From positions 1 through 50,224 of the IMG/VR virus record IMGVR_UViG_3300010354_000132: DNA of 50,224 nt. One strand, written 5' to 3'. The translations under genes were made by a program, and so were the position numbers. The notes below the pieces were generated by a model, which had not been told where the DNA came from, ran no database searches, and worked only from the letters and a program-made list of their open reading frames with translations. Below are positions 43,458 to 49,989 of the stretch, in pieces; position 1 is the stretch's first letter; each line of letters opens with the position of its first letter. The DNA is from a virus.

Positions 43458-44538
43458 AGCCTTCCATTGCTTGGATAATATACTTGCCATACTTGTCGTG
43501 GAAACGATCAAAATTCTTCAATTTACTAGCATCAAATGGTAGACCATAGTTAGTAAGGGCAACTTTAGCACCCATAACTACTAATTCAGTTGGGAAATTA
43601 TCCATCATAAACCCAAAGAAGTTATCTGCCATTGAATCCCAGTTTTTGGCCTTCTTTTTGTCTAACTCTTGAAGTTCGTAGCACATACTAATGGTAAGTG
43701 AGTACATGGCAGAGATTTCTTTGATATTGAAATCTTTTACCTTGCCTGCCAAAATATCCTCAGGCTTGGGCATCTGTTTGGCAACTTTACGGTGTGCCAT
43801 AAATTTAACAGCAAGACCTTCGCCGACAGCGCCTGATACCAAATCAGTAAGAGTAGTATCGCTGATGTCATCATCTTCCAAAAGATCACTTACAAAACTC
43901 CATGAACGTGGAGTAGCGAACGAGCGACTGGCACTCTTTGGATCAAAGTCGTAGAGATCTTGTTTGGCGAAACCAACATAACCTACAACCTGCTCGTGAA
44001 TACGATTAGCAGTAGCCCACTGGAGCCAATCTTCAAAGTCTACTGACAGTTCCAAATGGATGAAACGGTTAGCCAACGGAGCAGGCATACGATAAGTAAC
44101 GCCTTTGTCTGCTTCACGGTTACCAGCAGCCACGATGTCTACACCATCTGGCAAACGATAAGTACCAACACGGCGATTAAGAATAAGTTGATAAGCAGCA
44201 GCCTGAGTTGCCGGAGCAGCAGAGTTAAGTTCATCTAAAAACAAGATAGCCTTGCTATCTGGGTCAGAGGGAAGTTCAGCAGGAGGAGCCCAAGTCATAG
44301 TATTGGCTTGACTATTGTAATATGGAATACCTTTGATATCTGTGGGTTCCCAAAGACTCAAACGAACATCAATTACCTCACGATCCTGTTCAGCACCGAT
44401 CTGCTTGACAATGTCTGACTTGCCAATACCTGGGGGGCCCCACATGAAGATTGGACGCTTTTTGCTCATTGCTTTGCGGATAGACGCCTTTGCACCATTT
44501 GGAGTAACAGTGCGATTTGTGGACATTTCTTTTGCCAT
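43456..44538 (-). CDS. MoxR-type AAA+ ATPase (CobS-like)
   Basis: A 360-residue AAA+ protein. Walker A is GPPGIGKS at 34-41, Walker B is ILFLDE at 98-103, sensor 1 is Asn140 in VAAGN, and an arginine finger candidate is Arg158 in PAPLANRF. The segment EPTDIKGIPYY after the first strand is typical of the MoxR branch. MoxR proteins work with VWA partners to remodel or load metals into target proteins; the VWA partner lies directly downstream. Related phage proteins are often called CobS, but no cobalamin gene is present here. A GAGAGAG element lies upstream of the ATG and a perfect promoter precedes the gene. Confidence 0.88.
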   Translation of the reverse strand: MAKEMSTNRTVTPNGAKASIRKAMSKKRPIFMWGPPGIGKSDIVKQIGAEQDREVIDVRLSLWEPTDIKGIPYYNSQANTMTWAPPAELPSDPDSKAILFLDELNSAAPATQAAAYQLILNRRVGTYRLPDGVDIVAAGNREADKGVTYRMPAPLANRFIHLELSVDFEDWLQWATANRIHEQVVGYVGFAKQDLYDFDPKSASRSFATPRSWSFVSDLLEDDDISDTTLTDLVSGAVGEGLAVKFMAHRKVAKQMPKPEDILAGKVKDFNIKEISAMYSLTISMCYELQELDKKKAKNWDSMADNFFGFMMDNFPTELVVMGAKVALTNYGLPFDASKLKNFDRFHDKYGKYIIQAMEG

Positions 44539-44586
44539 TTATCTCTCTCTTAAAATTAAACTACAAAAAATTGTTTATGAGTCTCT

Positions 44587-44615
44587 ATTATAGTAAAGAA
44601 TCTGTGAGATGTCAA
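44587..44615 (-). promoter_or_regulatory. consensus sigma70 promoter for the AAA+ gene
   Basis: TTGACA (44610-44615), exactly 17 bases, TATAAT (44587-44592) on the minus strand, both perfect. The start near 44580 leaves a leader of about 42 bases. The TGA in TTGACA is the stop codon of the upstream 128-residue gene (44612-44614). Confidence 0.85.
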
Positions 44616-44998
44616 CTGTTTAGTGATTTGTTTCTTGTGTGTGCTTTTTGCCACAGTTTTAGATTACCTGAAAATAGTACCATTTGTATTACAGTTCTCT
44701 CTCCAAATGTGTATAATTCCTTTGGAGTTAAGTAGAAAGGATAATCCATTGTCCTATCTAACCAAATTATAAAACCATTTTCTAAGAATTCAATTTCTTC
44801 TTCTAGAGATATTTTATATGATTTTATGTCTGCTTTTTGAAGAGAGGCAAATCCATACTCTGTAAGCCATAGCCCGCCTTTGGATTTGGTTCTAGGATTT
44901 TGCCACCATCTGTTTAGATATTTTTTGAAATTTTTATCGTTAAACTCGATACCGAGTTGAGTCATTACATATTTGGTGATATCAGTTTTTTGGTTCAT
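44612..44998 (-). CDS. conserved phage protein of unknown function
   Basis: A 128-residue protein: KYLNRWWQNPRTKSKGGLWL, TEYGFASLQKADIKSYKI, GFIIWLDRTMDYPFYLTPKE and TVIQMVLFSGNLKLW. The pattern (W, NPR, GGLxLT, FYLT, FSG) is one I recall as a conserved marine T4-like gene with no assigned role. It resembles a compact nucleic-acid-related fold, but there is no catalytic motif. It starts 17 bases inside the end of its upstream neighbour and its stop codon lies in the AAA+ promoter. Confidence 0.6.
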   Translation of the reverse strand: MNQKTDITKYVMTQLGIEFNDKNFKKYLNRWWQNPRTKSKGGLWLTEYGFASLQKADIKSYKISLEEEIEFLENGFIIWLDRTMDYPFYLTPKELYTFGERTVIQMVLFSGNLKLWQKAHTRNKSLNS

Positions 44999-45281
44999 CT
45001 AAAAATTTTTCACCTGACACCAGTTTATAAACTGAAAAGTCTTTGGTGTTGAATTGTTTGTTTAATTTTTCTGCTAGATTAAAAGCATGTCCTGAATTGG
45101 AAAAACTTACTTTTTTATACTTGGGATTAAATTGTTGTCCTACTACATTTGTGGTTTTTAAATTGATTGGTTTATCTTTATAAAAAACTGCCCAAATAGC
45201 ATCTGCTTCTAGCACTTGATCAGTTTTATAATTTTTCTTATTAACTGTTTCTAAAAGTATTTGTGGTTTAGGTCTACTCAC
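44982..45281 (-). CDS. small conserved phage protein, GTG start
   Basis: A 99-residue protein with an unusual GTG start (45279-45281), supported by a GGAG ribosome site eight bases upstream and by the conserved-looking beginning SRPKPQILLETVNKKNYKT. The body, DAIWAVFYKDKPINLKTTN and YKKVSFSNSGHAFNLAEKLN, resembles small marine phage proteins of unknown function. It has its own late-like box at 45307-45314. Confidence 0.6.
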   Translation of the reverse strand: MSRPKPQILLETVNKKNYKTDQVLEADAIWAVFYKDKPINLKTTNVVGQQFNPKYKKVSFSNSGHAFNLAEKLNKQFNTKDFSVYKLVSGEKFLDEPKN

Positions 45282-45306
45282 GATATACGCTCCAAATCTG
45301 CGTATA

Positions 45307-45314
45307 TATTTATT
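45307..45314 (-). promoter_or_regulatory. possible T4-type late promoter in a small-gene cluster
   Basis: AATAAATA on the minus strand in a 38-base gap, followed by TATACGCAGATTTGGAG, placing the start close to the GGAG site of the 99-residue gene. Seven of eight positions match the late box. The local AT richness lowers certainty. Confidence 0.4.
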
Positions 45315-45319
45315 TTAGA

Positions 45320-45544
45320 TTAGAATTTACCTCCGTCCATTTTTACCTGTACATTATCTGTTGGTTTAGGAATGTTTGTCTGTTGTTCATACTGACCTAC
45401 TAATCTTGTCATTAACTGAACCAAACTTCCATGTAGATCATTAAATTCTTTTTGTGATAAGGTAAGGCTTTTTTGATTAGACTTAATAGCAAGTCTTGAT
45501 TTTTCTAGAAAGTCTTCAATTGGAAATGTATTAATAGGTTTCAT
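45320..45544 (-). CDS. small helical protein, unknown function
   Basis: A 74-residue protein with a helical centre (IEDFLEKSRLAIKSNQKSLT, then FNDLHGSLVQLMTRLVGQYE) and a flexible end. It overlaps its upstream neighbour by four bases, so it is translationally coupled. The regular heptad-like Leu pattern suggests a coiled coil or oligomer. No family recognised. Confidence 0.5.
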   Translation of the reverse strand: MKPINTFPIEDFLEKSRLAIKSNQKSLTLSQKEFNDLHGSLVQLMTRLVGQYEQQTNIPKPTDNVQVKMDGGKF

Positions 45545-46002
45545 AATTTAAGACTATTTAATTCTTGTTTCATTTCTTGTTCTGTTTTAAACGGTCCTTT
45601 GTAACCATATCTTTCCAATGTAATCAGTTTAGGACAGAAACTTTTAACCCAACCTTTTCTAAACTTAATTATATAATACCCTGCACAGAAATGACTTTTA
45701 CTTTTATTACTCTTTGTAAAAATAGGTAGTTTCTTTAAGATGTTATAAACGGGGCTATATGGTTTTGAACTACAAGGATATTCATATATGAAATGTGTAT
45801 CTTTATTAATTTCAATTTTAGAATTGATTGTTTTTTCGGGCAATTTAATACCAAAATCGGAAGGATCGGTAAGATTGACCATAGTACCATTTTTAATTAG
45901 ATAGTAACCTTTTTTATTTTTATATATAGATCCGATTTTTCTATTATCTTTTTTAAGGATCCATTCTTTATTTGGAATTAATACTTTCGGTTCTATATTC
46001 AT
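45541..46002 (-). CDS. basic protein of unknown function
   Basis: A 153-residue, Lys-rich protein. Visible parts are a strand-rich start (WILKKDNRKIGSIYKNKKGY, YLIKNGTMVNL), an aromatic Cys-containing region (YEYPCSSKPYSPVYNILKKL) and CAGYYIIKFRKGWVKSFCPK, then LERYGYKGPFKTEQEM. The late segment looks like a small DNA- or RNA-contacting unit, but I do not recognise a family. It starts within the RNase H stop region (four-base overlap), indicating coupling to that gene. Confidence 0.55.
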   Translation of the reverse strand: MNIEPKVLIPNKEWILKKDNRKIGSIYKNKKGYYLIKNGTMVNLTDPSDFGIKLPEKTINSKIEINKDTHFIYEYPCSSKPYSPVYNILKKLPIFTKSNKSKSHFCAGYYIIKFRKGWVKSFCPKLITLERYGYKGPFKTEQEMKQELNSLKL

Positions 46003-46985
46003 AATACATATCTCGCATTTAATGGTTCAGCATAACTTTGAATTTGTTCGCTGATTTTTTGTAAATCATATTCTTTACAAAATTTCAATAACCTAATTCC
46101 TACCTGTGGAACATTTTTCCCACTGTTAATTGTTTCGTTAATCACATCAAAAATAAGATCTTTTATTTCTGTAGGCTGTGCTCTAAGATCACATAACAAT
46201 TTATTTCGTTCATAACATTCTTTAACACGTTGTTCTTGTCCTTCATGATCTACCCAACGTTGTAACATAAGATTATTCCATGCCCAACCTTTGGCTTCTC
46301 TATCTGCAAAAGCATCTCTCAAACCTACTTTATTCTTAGTACCTTTTTCACGCACACCAGGAAATGCTGAGAAGATGTTGTCGCTGGTATCACCACGCAT
46401 ACATTTTTCAAATAAAAGCCATTCAGGATCTGGGGCAGGTTTAACTTCACCTGATTTCTTATCTTTTACTGGTTTTCCCTTTTCATCGAAGTAGCCTTCA
46501 TGTGTAGTCGTTACACCAGATACGCCATTGTATTGCTTGACATTAGGAGCAATCAATTGAGCAAAGTCACCATCTGTAGATATGATAACATGCTCGTCAT
46601 TTGGATGAAGATCAATCCAACCGGCAATGAGATCATCTGCTTCAAGTTGTGGATGATGTAAAACTGTGGTATTTGTCTTGCCTGTGATGAATTCTTTAAA
46701 CTGATCAAAGGTTTCCCAAAACACACGATCTTCTTCTGCTTCACGTGGACTTAGAGCAGCACGAGCATCTGAACGGTTTCGTTTGTATGGAGCATAATGA
46801 TCCTTACGCCACGAGCGTCCCTCTAAGGCAAATACAACATGACTACCGTTAAAATCCTTCCACGCTTTACGCACACTGCCCAATATAGTATGAATACTCA
46901 TACCTACTTTATCTTCAAGATTACCACGAACTACATGGCGGGCACGAAAGAATGTATTGGCTGTATCAACTAAAATATAAGTCAT
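45999..46985 (-). CDS. rnh: RNase H / 5'-3' flap nuclease (T4 rnh type)
   Basis: A 328-residue nuclease that removes RNA primers from lagging-strand fragments. Metal-binding residues appear in order: Asp7 in ILVDTANTFFRARH, Glu55 in VVFALEGRSWRKDHYAPYKR, Glu115, Asp117 and Asp118 in LEADDLIAGW, Asp138 and Asp140 in STDGDFAQL, and RGDTSDNIFSAFPG in the helix-hairpin-helix region. The clamped-arch segment is basic. Length is near that of T4 RNase H (305). It overlaps both neighbours by four bases, so it belongs to one transcript from the QueE promoter. Confidence 0.9.
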   Translation of the reverse strand: MTYILVDTANTFFRARHVVRGNLEDKVGMSIHTILGSVRKAWKDFNGSHVVFALEGRSWRKDHYAPYKRNRSDARAALSPREAEEDRVFWETFDQFKEFITGKTNTTVLHHPQLEADDLIAGWIDLHPNDEHVIISTDGDFAQLIAPNVKQYNGVSGVTTTHEGYFDEKGKPVKDKKSGEVKPAPDPEWLLFEKCMRGDTSDNIFSAFPGVREKGTKNKVGLRDAFADREAKGWAWNNLMLQRWVDHEGQEQRVKECYERNKLLCDLRAQPTEIKDLIFDVINETINSGKNVPQVGIRLLKFCKEYDLQKISEQIQSYAEPLNARYVL

Positions 46986-47461
46986 GAGACCTCTGTTTTT
47001 CCGTCATCACGGAGAGCACGATTAACATAACCAGAACCACGGCGTTCCATATCAACACCAGTTTCTGCCCCAACATTACGACAAAGTTCACTAAACCAAG
47101 CGTCTACAATTTCCTCTTCTGAAGCACCTTTGTAGCCTGCTTCAGTTAATTGTACAACGAAATATTCATTCCAGTCAAGTTCAAAGAATCCATTTCTAAG
47201 GTTGTCTTTATTGACATGAGTATCTAATACCGCTATATAAGGTTCTTTTCTTTCTGTTGCTAACTCTTTAGGGCTTAACTTTAAAAGTCTTTTGGCTTCT
47301 TCTGCTTCTGAAAGTTCTTTTTCTGCTATTTTGAGCAGGCGATTTTTTTCATCTTCAGCAGCCTTTATCGCCTGCTCAGCCTCCATTCGCCGTTGAATAG
47401 TTTCGGCAATGGCCTTCTCCATTTCCTCTATACCAAAAAGTTTTCTAAGTAGTTTTTTCAT
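46982..47461 (-). CDS. conserved coiled-coil protein, unknown function
   Basis: A 159-residue protein. Residues 1-65 are a charged Glu/Lys/Ala coiled coil (EMEKAIAETIQRRMEAEQAI). The rest is a compact conserved domain: YIAVLDTHVNKDNLRNGFFE, LDWNEYFVVQLTEAGY, EEEIVDAWFSELCRNV and MERRGSGYVNR. I recall the DTHVNKDN and NGFFELDWN blocks from marine T4-like phages, without an assigned function. It starts one base after QueE and overlaps RNase H by four bases. Confidence 0.6.
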   Translation of the reverse strand: MKKLLRKLFGIEEMEKAIAETIQRRMEAEQAIKAAEDEKNRLLKIAEKELSEAEEAKRLLKLSPKELATERKEPYIAVLDTHVNKDNLRNGFFELDWNEYFVVQLTEAGYKGASEEEIVDAWFSELCRNVGAETGVDMERRGSGYVNRALRDDGKTEVS

Positions 47462-48316
47462 TCATGTTCCCCACTCGTTCTTAAACAAGGGAACCTGAAG
47501 TCTATCACTATATCTTAATCCATGTTTCATACAGGCTAATGCTACGTTTTTATTATTTAAACTATATACACTTTCCACACCGCCTACTGGCATCAAATAT
47601 ACTTCACCTTCAAATCCAGCATCTCTATATTCCATTGTGGCACGTAAAGCATCTCGAACATCCTGTTCTGTAGCCACTACAAATTTGAGATAGGTCCAAC
47701 CAATTTCTTCATACTCACATACCACTTCTGGCTTAATTGCCTCCTCCCACTTTTCACCGCTGGAAGGAAGTTTGGCACTGACTGAGAAGGTTATAATATT
47801 GGTATTGGCCTCACGTTGATTAGTCCAAGCGATTAATCTACGTTTGAAATCTGGTAAGAGTTTTTGAGTGCCATTGGTCTCAAATGTGATTTCTTTTAGA
47901 TCCTGCATCTTAGGATGATCTAATAGGTCAGGATAACTACGCTGCCAACCTAATAAGGGTTCACCACCAGTAATAACAAGATGTTCTCTCATCCAACGTT
48001 TGTAAGGCAACATTTCCATAATAGCATCTACGATAGCATCGGTTTCTAACACTGGGCTAAAGTCCTTAAATCGTGGATCCCAACTGGCATAACTATCGCA
48101 TCCAGAATGAACTAACGGTAGGTCTTTGTAAGTTTTAAATTCTACAATACGGTTAGCGATTTCATTGCGTTCATTGGATTTCTCACCTCTAGGCATACCA
48201 AATCCGTCGCAGGTAAAGTTACAACCAAATACACGAAGGAACACACTAGGAACGCCCATATAGCGACCTTCACCTTGAACACTATAAAACAATTCTGATA
48301 CTTTTAATTTACTCAT
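47462..48316 (-). CDS. queE: QueE-like 7-carboxy-7-deazaguanine synthase (radical SAM)
   Basis: A 284-residue radical SAM enzyme for the ring contraction leading to CDG, the precursor of preQ0, queuosine and DNA deazaguanines. The start ELFYSVQGEGRYMGVPSVFL is diagnostic of QueE. Cluster cysteines are Cys32 and Cys36 (GCNFTC) and then Cys73 in GCDSYASW, so the usual CX3CX2C is stretched to CX3CX36C. LVITGGEPLLGWQ (about 113-125) binds SAM, and FETNGTQ and FSVSAKLPSSGEKW match later substrate loops. No queC, queD or queF lies in the window, so it either feeds host enzymes or those genes lie elsewhere. A perfect promoter precedes it. Confidence 0.9.
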   Translation of the reverse strand: MSKLKVSELFYSVQGEGRYMGVPSVFLRVFGCNFTCDGFGMPRGEKSNERNEIANRIVEFKTYKDLPLVHSGCDSYASWDPRFKDFSPVLETDAIVDAIMEMLPYKRWMREHLVITGGEPLLGWQRSYPDLLDHPKMQDLKEITFETNGTQKLLPDFKRRLIAWTNQREANTNIITFSVSAKLPSSGEKWEEAIKPEVVCEYEEIGWTYLKFVVATEQDVRDALRATMEYRDAGFEGEVYLMPVGGVESVYSLNNKNVALACMKHGLRYSDRLQVPLFKNEWGT

Positions 48317-48355
48317 ATATTATAACCTTTTCATATTTTGAGGCTTATTAAATAC

Positions 48356-48384
48356 ATTATATACTTTTATTTAGGTCTTGTCAA
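48356..48384 (-). promoter_or_regulatory. consensus sigma70 promoter for QueE and downstream genes
   Basis: TTGACA (48379-48384), 17 bases, TATAAT (48356-48361) on the minus strand. The start near 48349 gives a leader of about 33 bases with AAAAGG before the ATG. The -35 ends one base before the plus-strand ATG of the radical SAM gene, so transcription in one direction may hinder the other. Confidence 0.85.
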
Positions 48385-48385
48385 T

Positions 48386-49234
48386 ATGAATACAAAAATA
48401 AATTGGAGTTTACATAACCATTGTACGGCAGGATGTAGTTACTGTCCTTCGCACTATTGGCAGGGGACTATAGAAAATAGTTTTGATAGATACCTTGATG
48501 TGACAAATAAAATTATAAAACATTATAGTGAACTAGGTAGAACTATAGAATGGACATTTAATGGTGGTGAACCTTTAGAAATGTTTGATTTCCCTGCCAT
48601 TTTAAAATTATGTAAAGAACATCAAGGCCATATTACACTACATACTAATGGAGGTAGGTTGTGGTTGGATTGGTGGGCAATAGAACCCCATGTTGATAAT
48701 CTTGTATTATCATATCACTATTGGCAAAATCCTAGGTTGATAGACTATATAATAGAAATCTTTCAAAAATCCAATAAGCAAATAGAAGTAATAATTCCTA
48801 TTCGTCCAAACAATTATGAGGAAGACATGGATAGGGTAAAATTTGTAGAAAATAAACATAACCTAACGGTTAATAAATTAATTTTATTCAAAGAAATGTC
48901 AGATGCTGTAGGTCCTTATAATTATGAAGATCAGCAACTTGAAGAGATAAGCGGTCCTGAACTAGTTGAAGAACATGTAAACTATAAGGAAACTACCTAT
49001 GAAGAAAGGGTAGAGACACTGGTTAATCAGAGTCCGTCATTTCTTGGAAAAAAATGTAATACAGGTATAGAGCGTTTGTTTATTTCACATGATGGATGGG
49101 CTAGCGGCAGTACCTGTAATAATACTCATTTAGGAAATATTTGGCATGAAGGGTTTACTTTACCAAATACTCCTAGTGTCTGTAAAATGCTAGCATGTAC
49201 TAACGTAGATGATCAAACAATTACGAAATTTTAG
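48386..49234 (+). CDS. radical SAM enzyme with C-terminal SPASM/twitch-like cysteines
   Basis: A 282-residue protein starting at the ATG at 48386. An in-frame ATG at 48338 would add 16 hydrophobic residues translated from the QueE promoter region, and conserved sequence begins at INWSLHNHC. Cys13, Cys17 and Cys20 give a canonical CX3CX2C (CTAGCSYC), and FNGGEPLEMF supplies the SAM-binding GGE. Near the C-terminus Cys224, Cys244, Cys266 and Cys271 appear in KKCNTGIERLF, GWASGSTCNN and VCKMLAC. With SHDGW and LGNIW between them this resembles a SPASM or twitch auxiliary-cluster domain. Such enzymes modify peptides, proteins or RNA; the substrate here is unknown. It is the only plus-strand gene after 40036. 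Confidence 0.8.
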   Translation: MNTKINWSLHNHCTAGCSYCPSHYWQGTIENSFDRYLDVTNKIIKHYSELGRTIEWTFNGGEPLEMFDFPAILKLCKEHQGHITLHTNGGRLWLDWWAIEPHVDNLVLSYHYWQNPRLIDYIIEIFQKSNKQIEVIIPIRPNNYEEDMDRVKFVENKHNLTVNKLILFKEMSDAVGPYNYEDQQLEEISGPELVEEHVNYKETTYEERVETLVNQSPSFLGKKCNTGIERLFISHDGWASGSTCNNTHLGNIWHEGFTLPNTPSVCKMLACTNVDDQTITKF

Positions 49235-49388
49235 TGAATCTATTTTTGAATGCTTCTATTAGACAACTAAAAGTCTTCATGGTAAATGTGTTAGTATAAA
49301 AAACCCAGGTTTCACCGTTGATGATTCTCACATCATCTATTTTAAATAGATCACCGTTAGAGCCGTACCACTTACTACCGATCTTCAT
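49221..49388 (-). CDS. small gene directly downstream of clpP
   Basis: An open frame of 55 codons starting MKIGSKWYGSNGDLFKIDDV and continuing RIINGETWVFYTNTFTMKTF to FKNRFTKIS. It begins 14 bases inside the end of clpP with an AAAGG site eight bases upstream, and it fills an otherwise empty gap. The composition (GSKWY, FKIDDV, WVFYTN) looks like a small beta-barrel phage protein and not random sequence. Its end overlaps the 3' end of the radical SAM gene by 14 bases on the opposite strand. Function unknown. Confidence 0.55.
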   Translation of the reverse strand: MKIGSKWYGSNGDLFKIDDVRIINGETWVFYTNTFTMKTFSCLIEAFKNRFTKIS

Positions 49389-49980
49389 CTATTGGCCTTT
49401 TATTAAGCACCTTGTCTGCTAACCCATACGCTACAGATTCATCTGCACTCATAAAAAAGTCTCGTTCCATATCATGCTTTAGTTGTTCGAAAGTTTTTCC
49501 TGCAGAATTGTGTTTAACATAAATCTGAGTTAAGGACTGTTTCATTTTCAAAATTTCCTTAACTTGAATTTCCATATCGGTAGCCTGTCCACCTGCGCCC
49601 CCGCTAGGCTGATGAATCATGTGCCTAGCATTAGGTAAAATATACCTTTTGCCTACAGCACCTGCCTGTGCTAGTAAACTGCCCATTGAACAAGCCTGAC
49701 CTATTACATATGTACAGATATCTGGTCTAATAAACTGCATTGTATCATAGATAGCCATACCTGCCGTTACACTACCACCGGGACTATTAATGAATATATT
49801 AATTTCTTTTTCTGTATCTTCTGATTCTAAAAAAAGTAATTGACCTACTATAAGATTAGCCATAGCGTCTCTTATTTCACCTTCTAGTAAAATAATACGG
49901 TCTCGCATTAATCTACTGTAAAGGTCCATAGCACGTTCACCGTTGCTACTTCTTTCTAAAACTATAGGTACCATTGTCAT
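49375..49980 (-). CDS. clpP: ClpP-type serine protease
   Basis: A 201-residue protease subunit. The fold signature INIFINSPGGSVTAGMAIYD is present. Catalytic Ser is in GQACSMGSLLAQAG, His in ARHMIHQPSGGAGG and Asp in ERDFFMSADESVAYGLAD, so it should be active. The residue before the catalytic Ser is Cys where many ClpPs have Ala. The N-terminus VPIVLERSSNGERAMDLYSR matches mature ClpP, with little or no propeptide. No Clp ATPase partner is in the window; it may use the host ClpX/ClpA. An AAGGAAG site precedes the ATG. Marine T4-like phages often carry clpP, possibly for head maturation or host take-over. Confidence 0.94.
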   Translation of the reverse strand: MTMVPIVLERSSNGERAMDLYSRLMRDRIILLEGEIRDAMANLIVGQLLFLESEDTEKEINIFINSPGGSVTAGMAIYDTMQFIRPDICTYVIGQACSMGSLLAQAGAVGKRYILPNARHMIHQPSGGAGGQATDMEIQVKEILKMKQSLTQIYVKHNSAGKTFEQLKHDMERDFFMSADESVAYGLADKVLNKRPIDEDR

Positions 49981-49989
49981 TTTTCTTCC

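Noticed and set aside
48338-48385. Upstream ATG for the radical SAM gene, giving a hydrophobic leader
   Set aside because: The hydrophobic stretch is a translation of AT-rich promoter DNA, and the radical SAM family start fits the ATG at 48386. A membrane anchor is therefore not supported.
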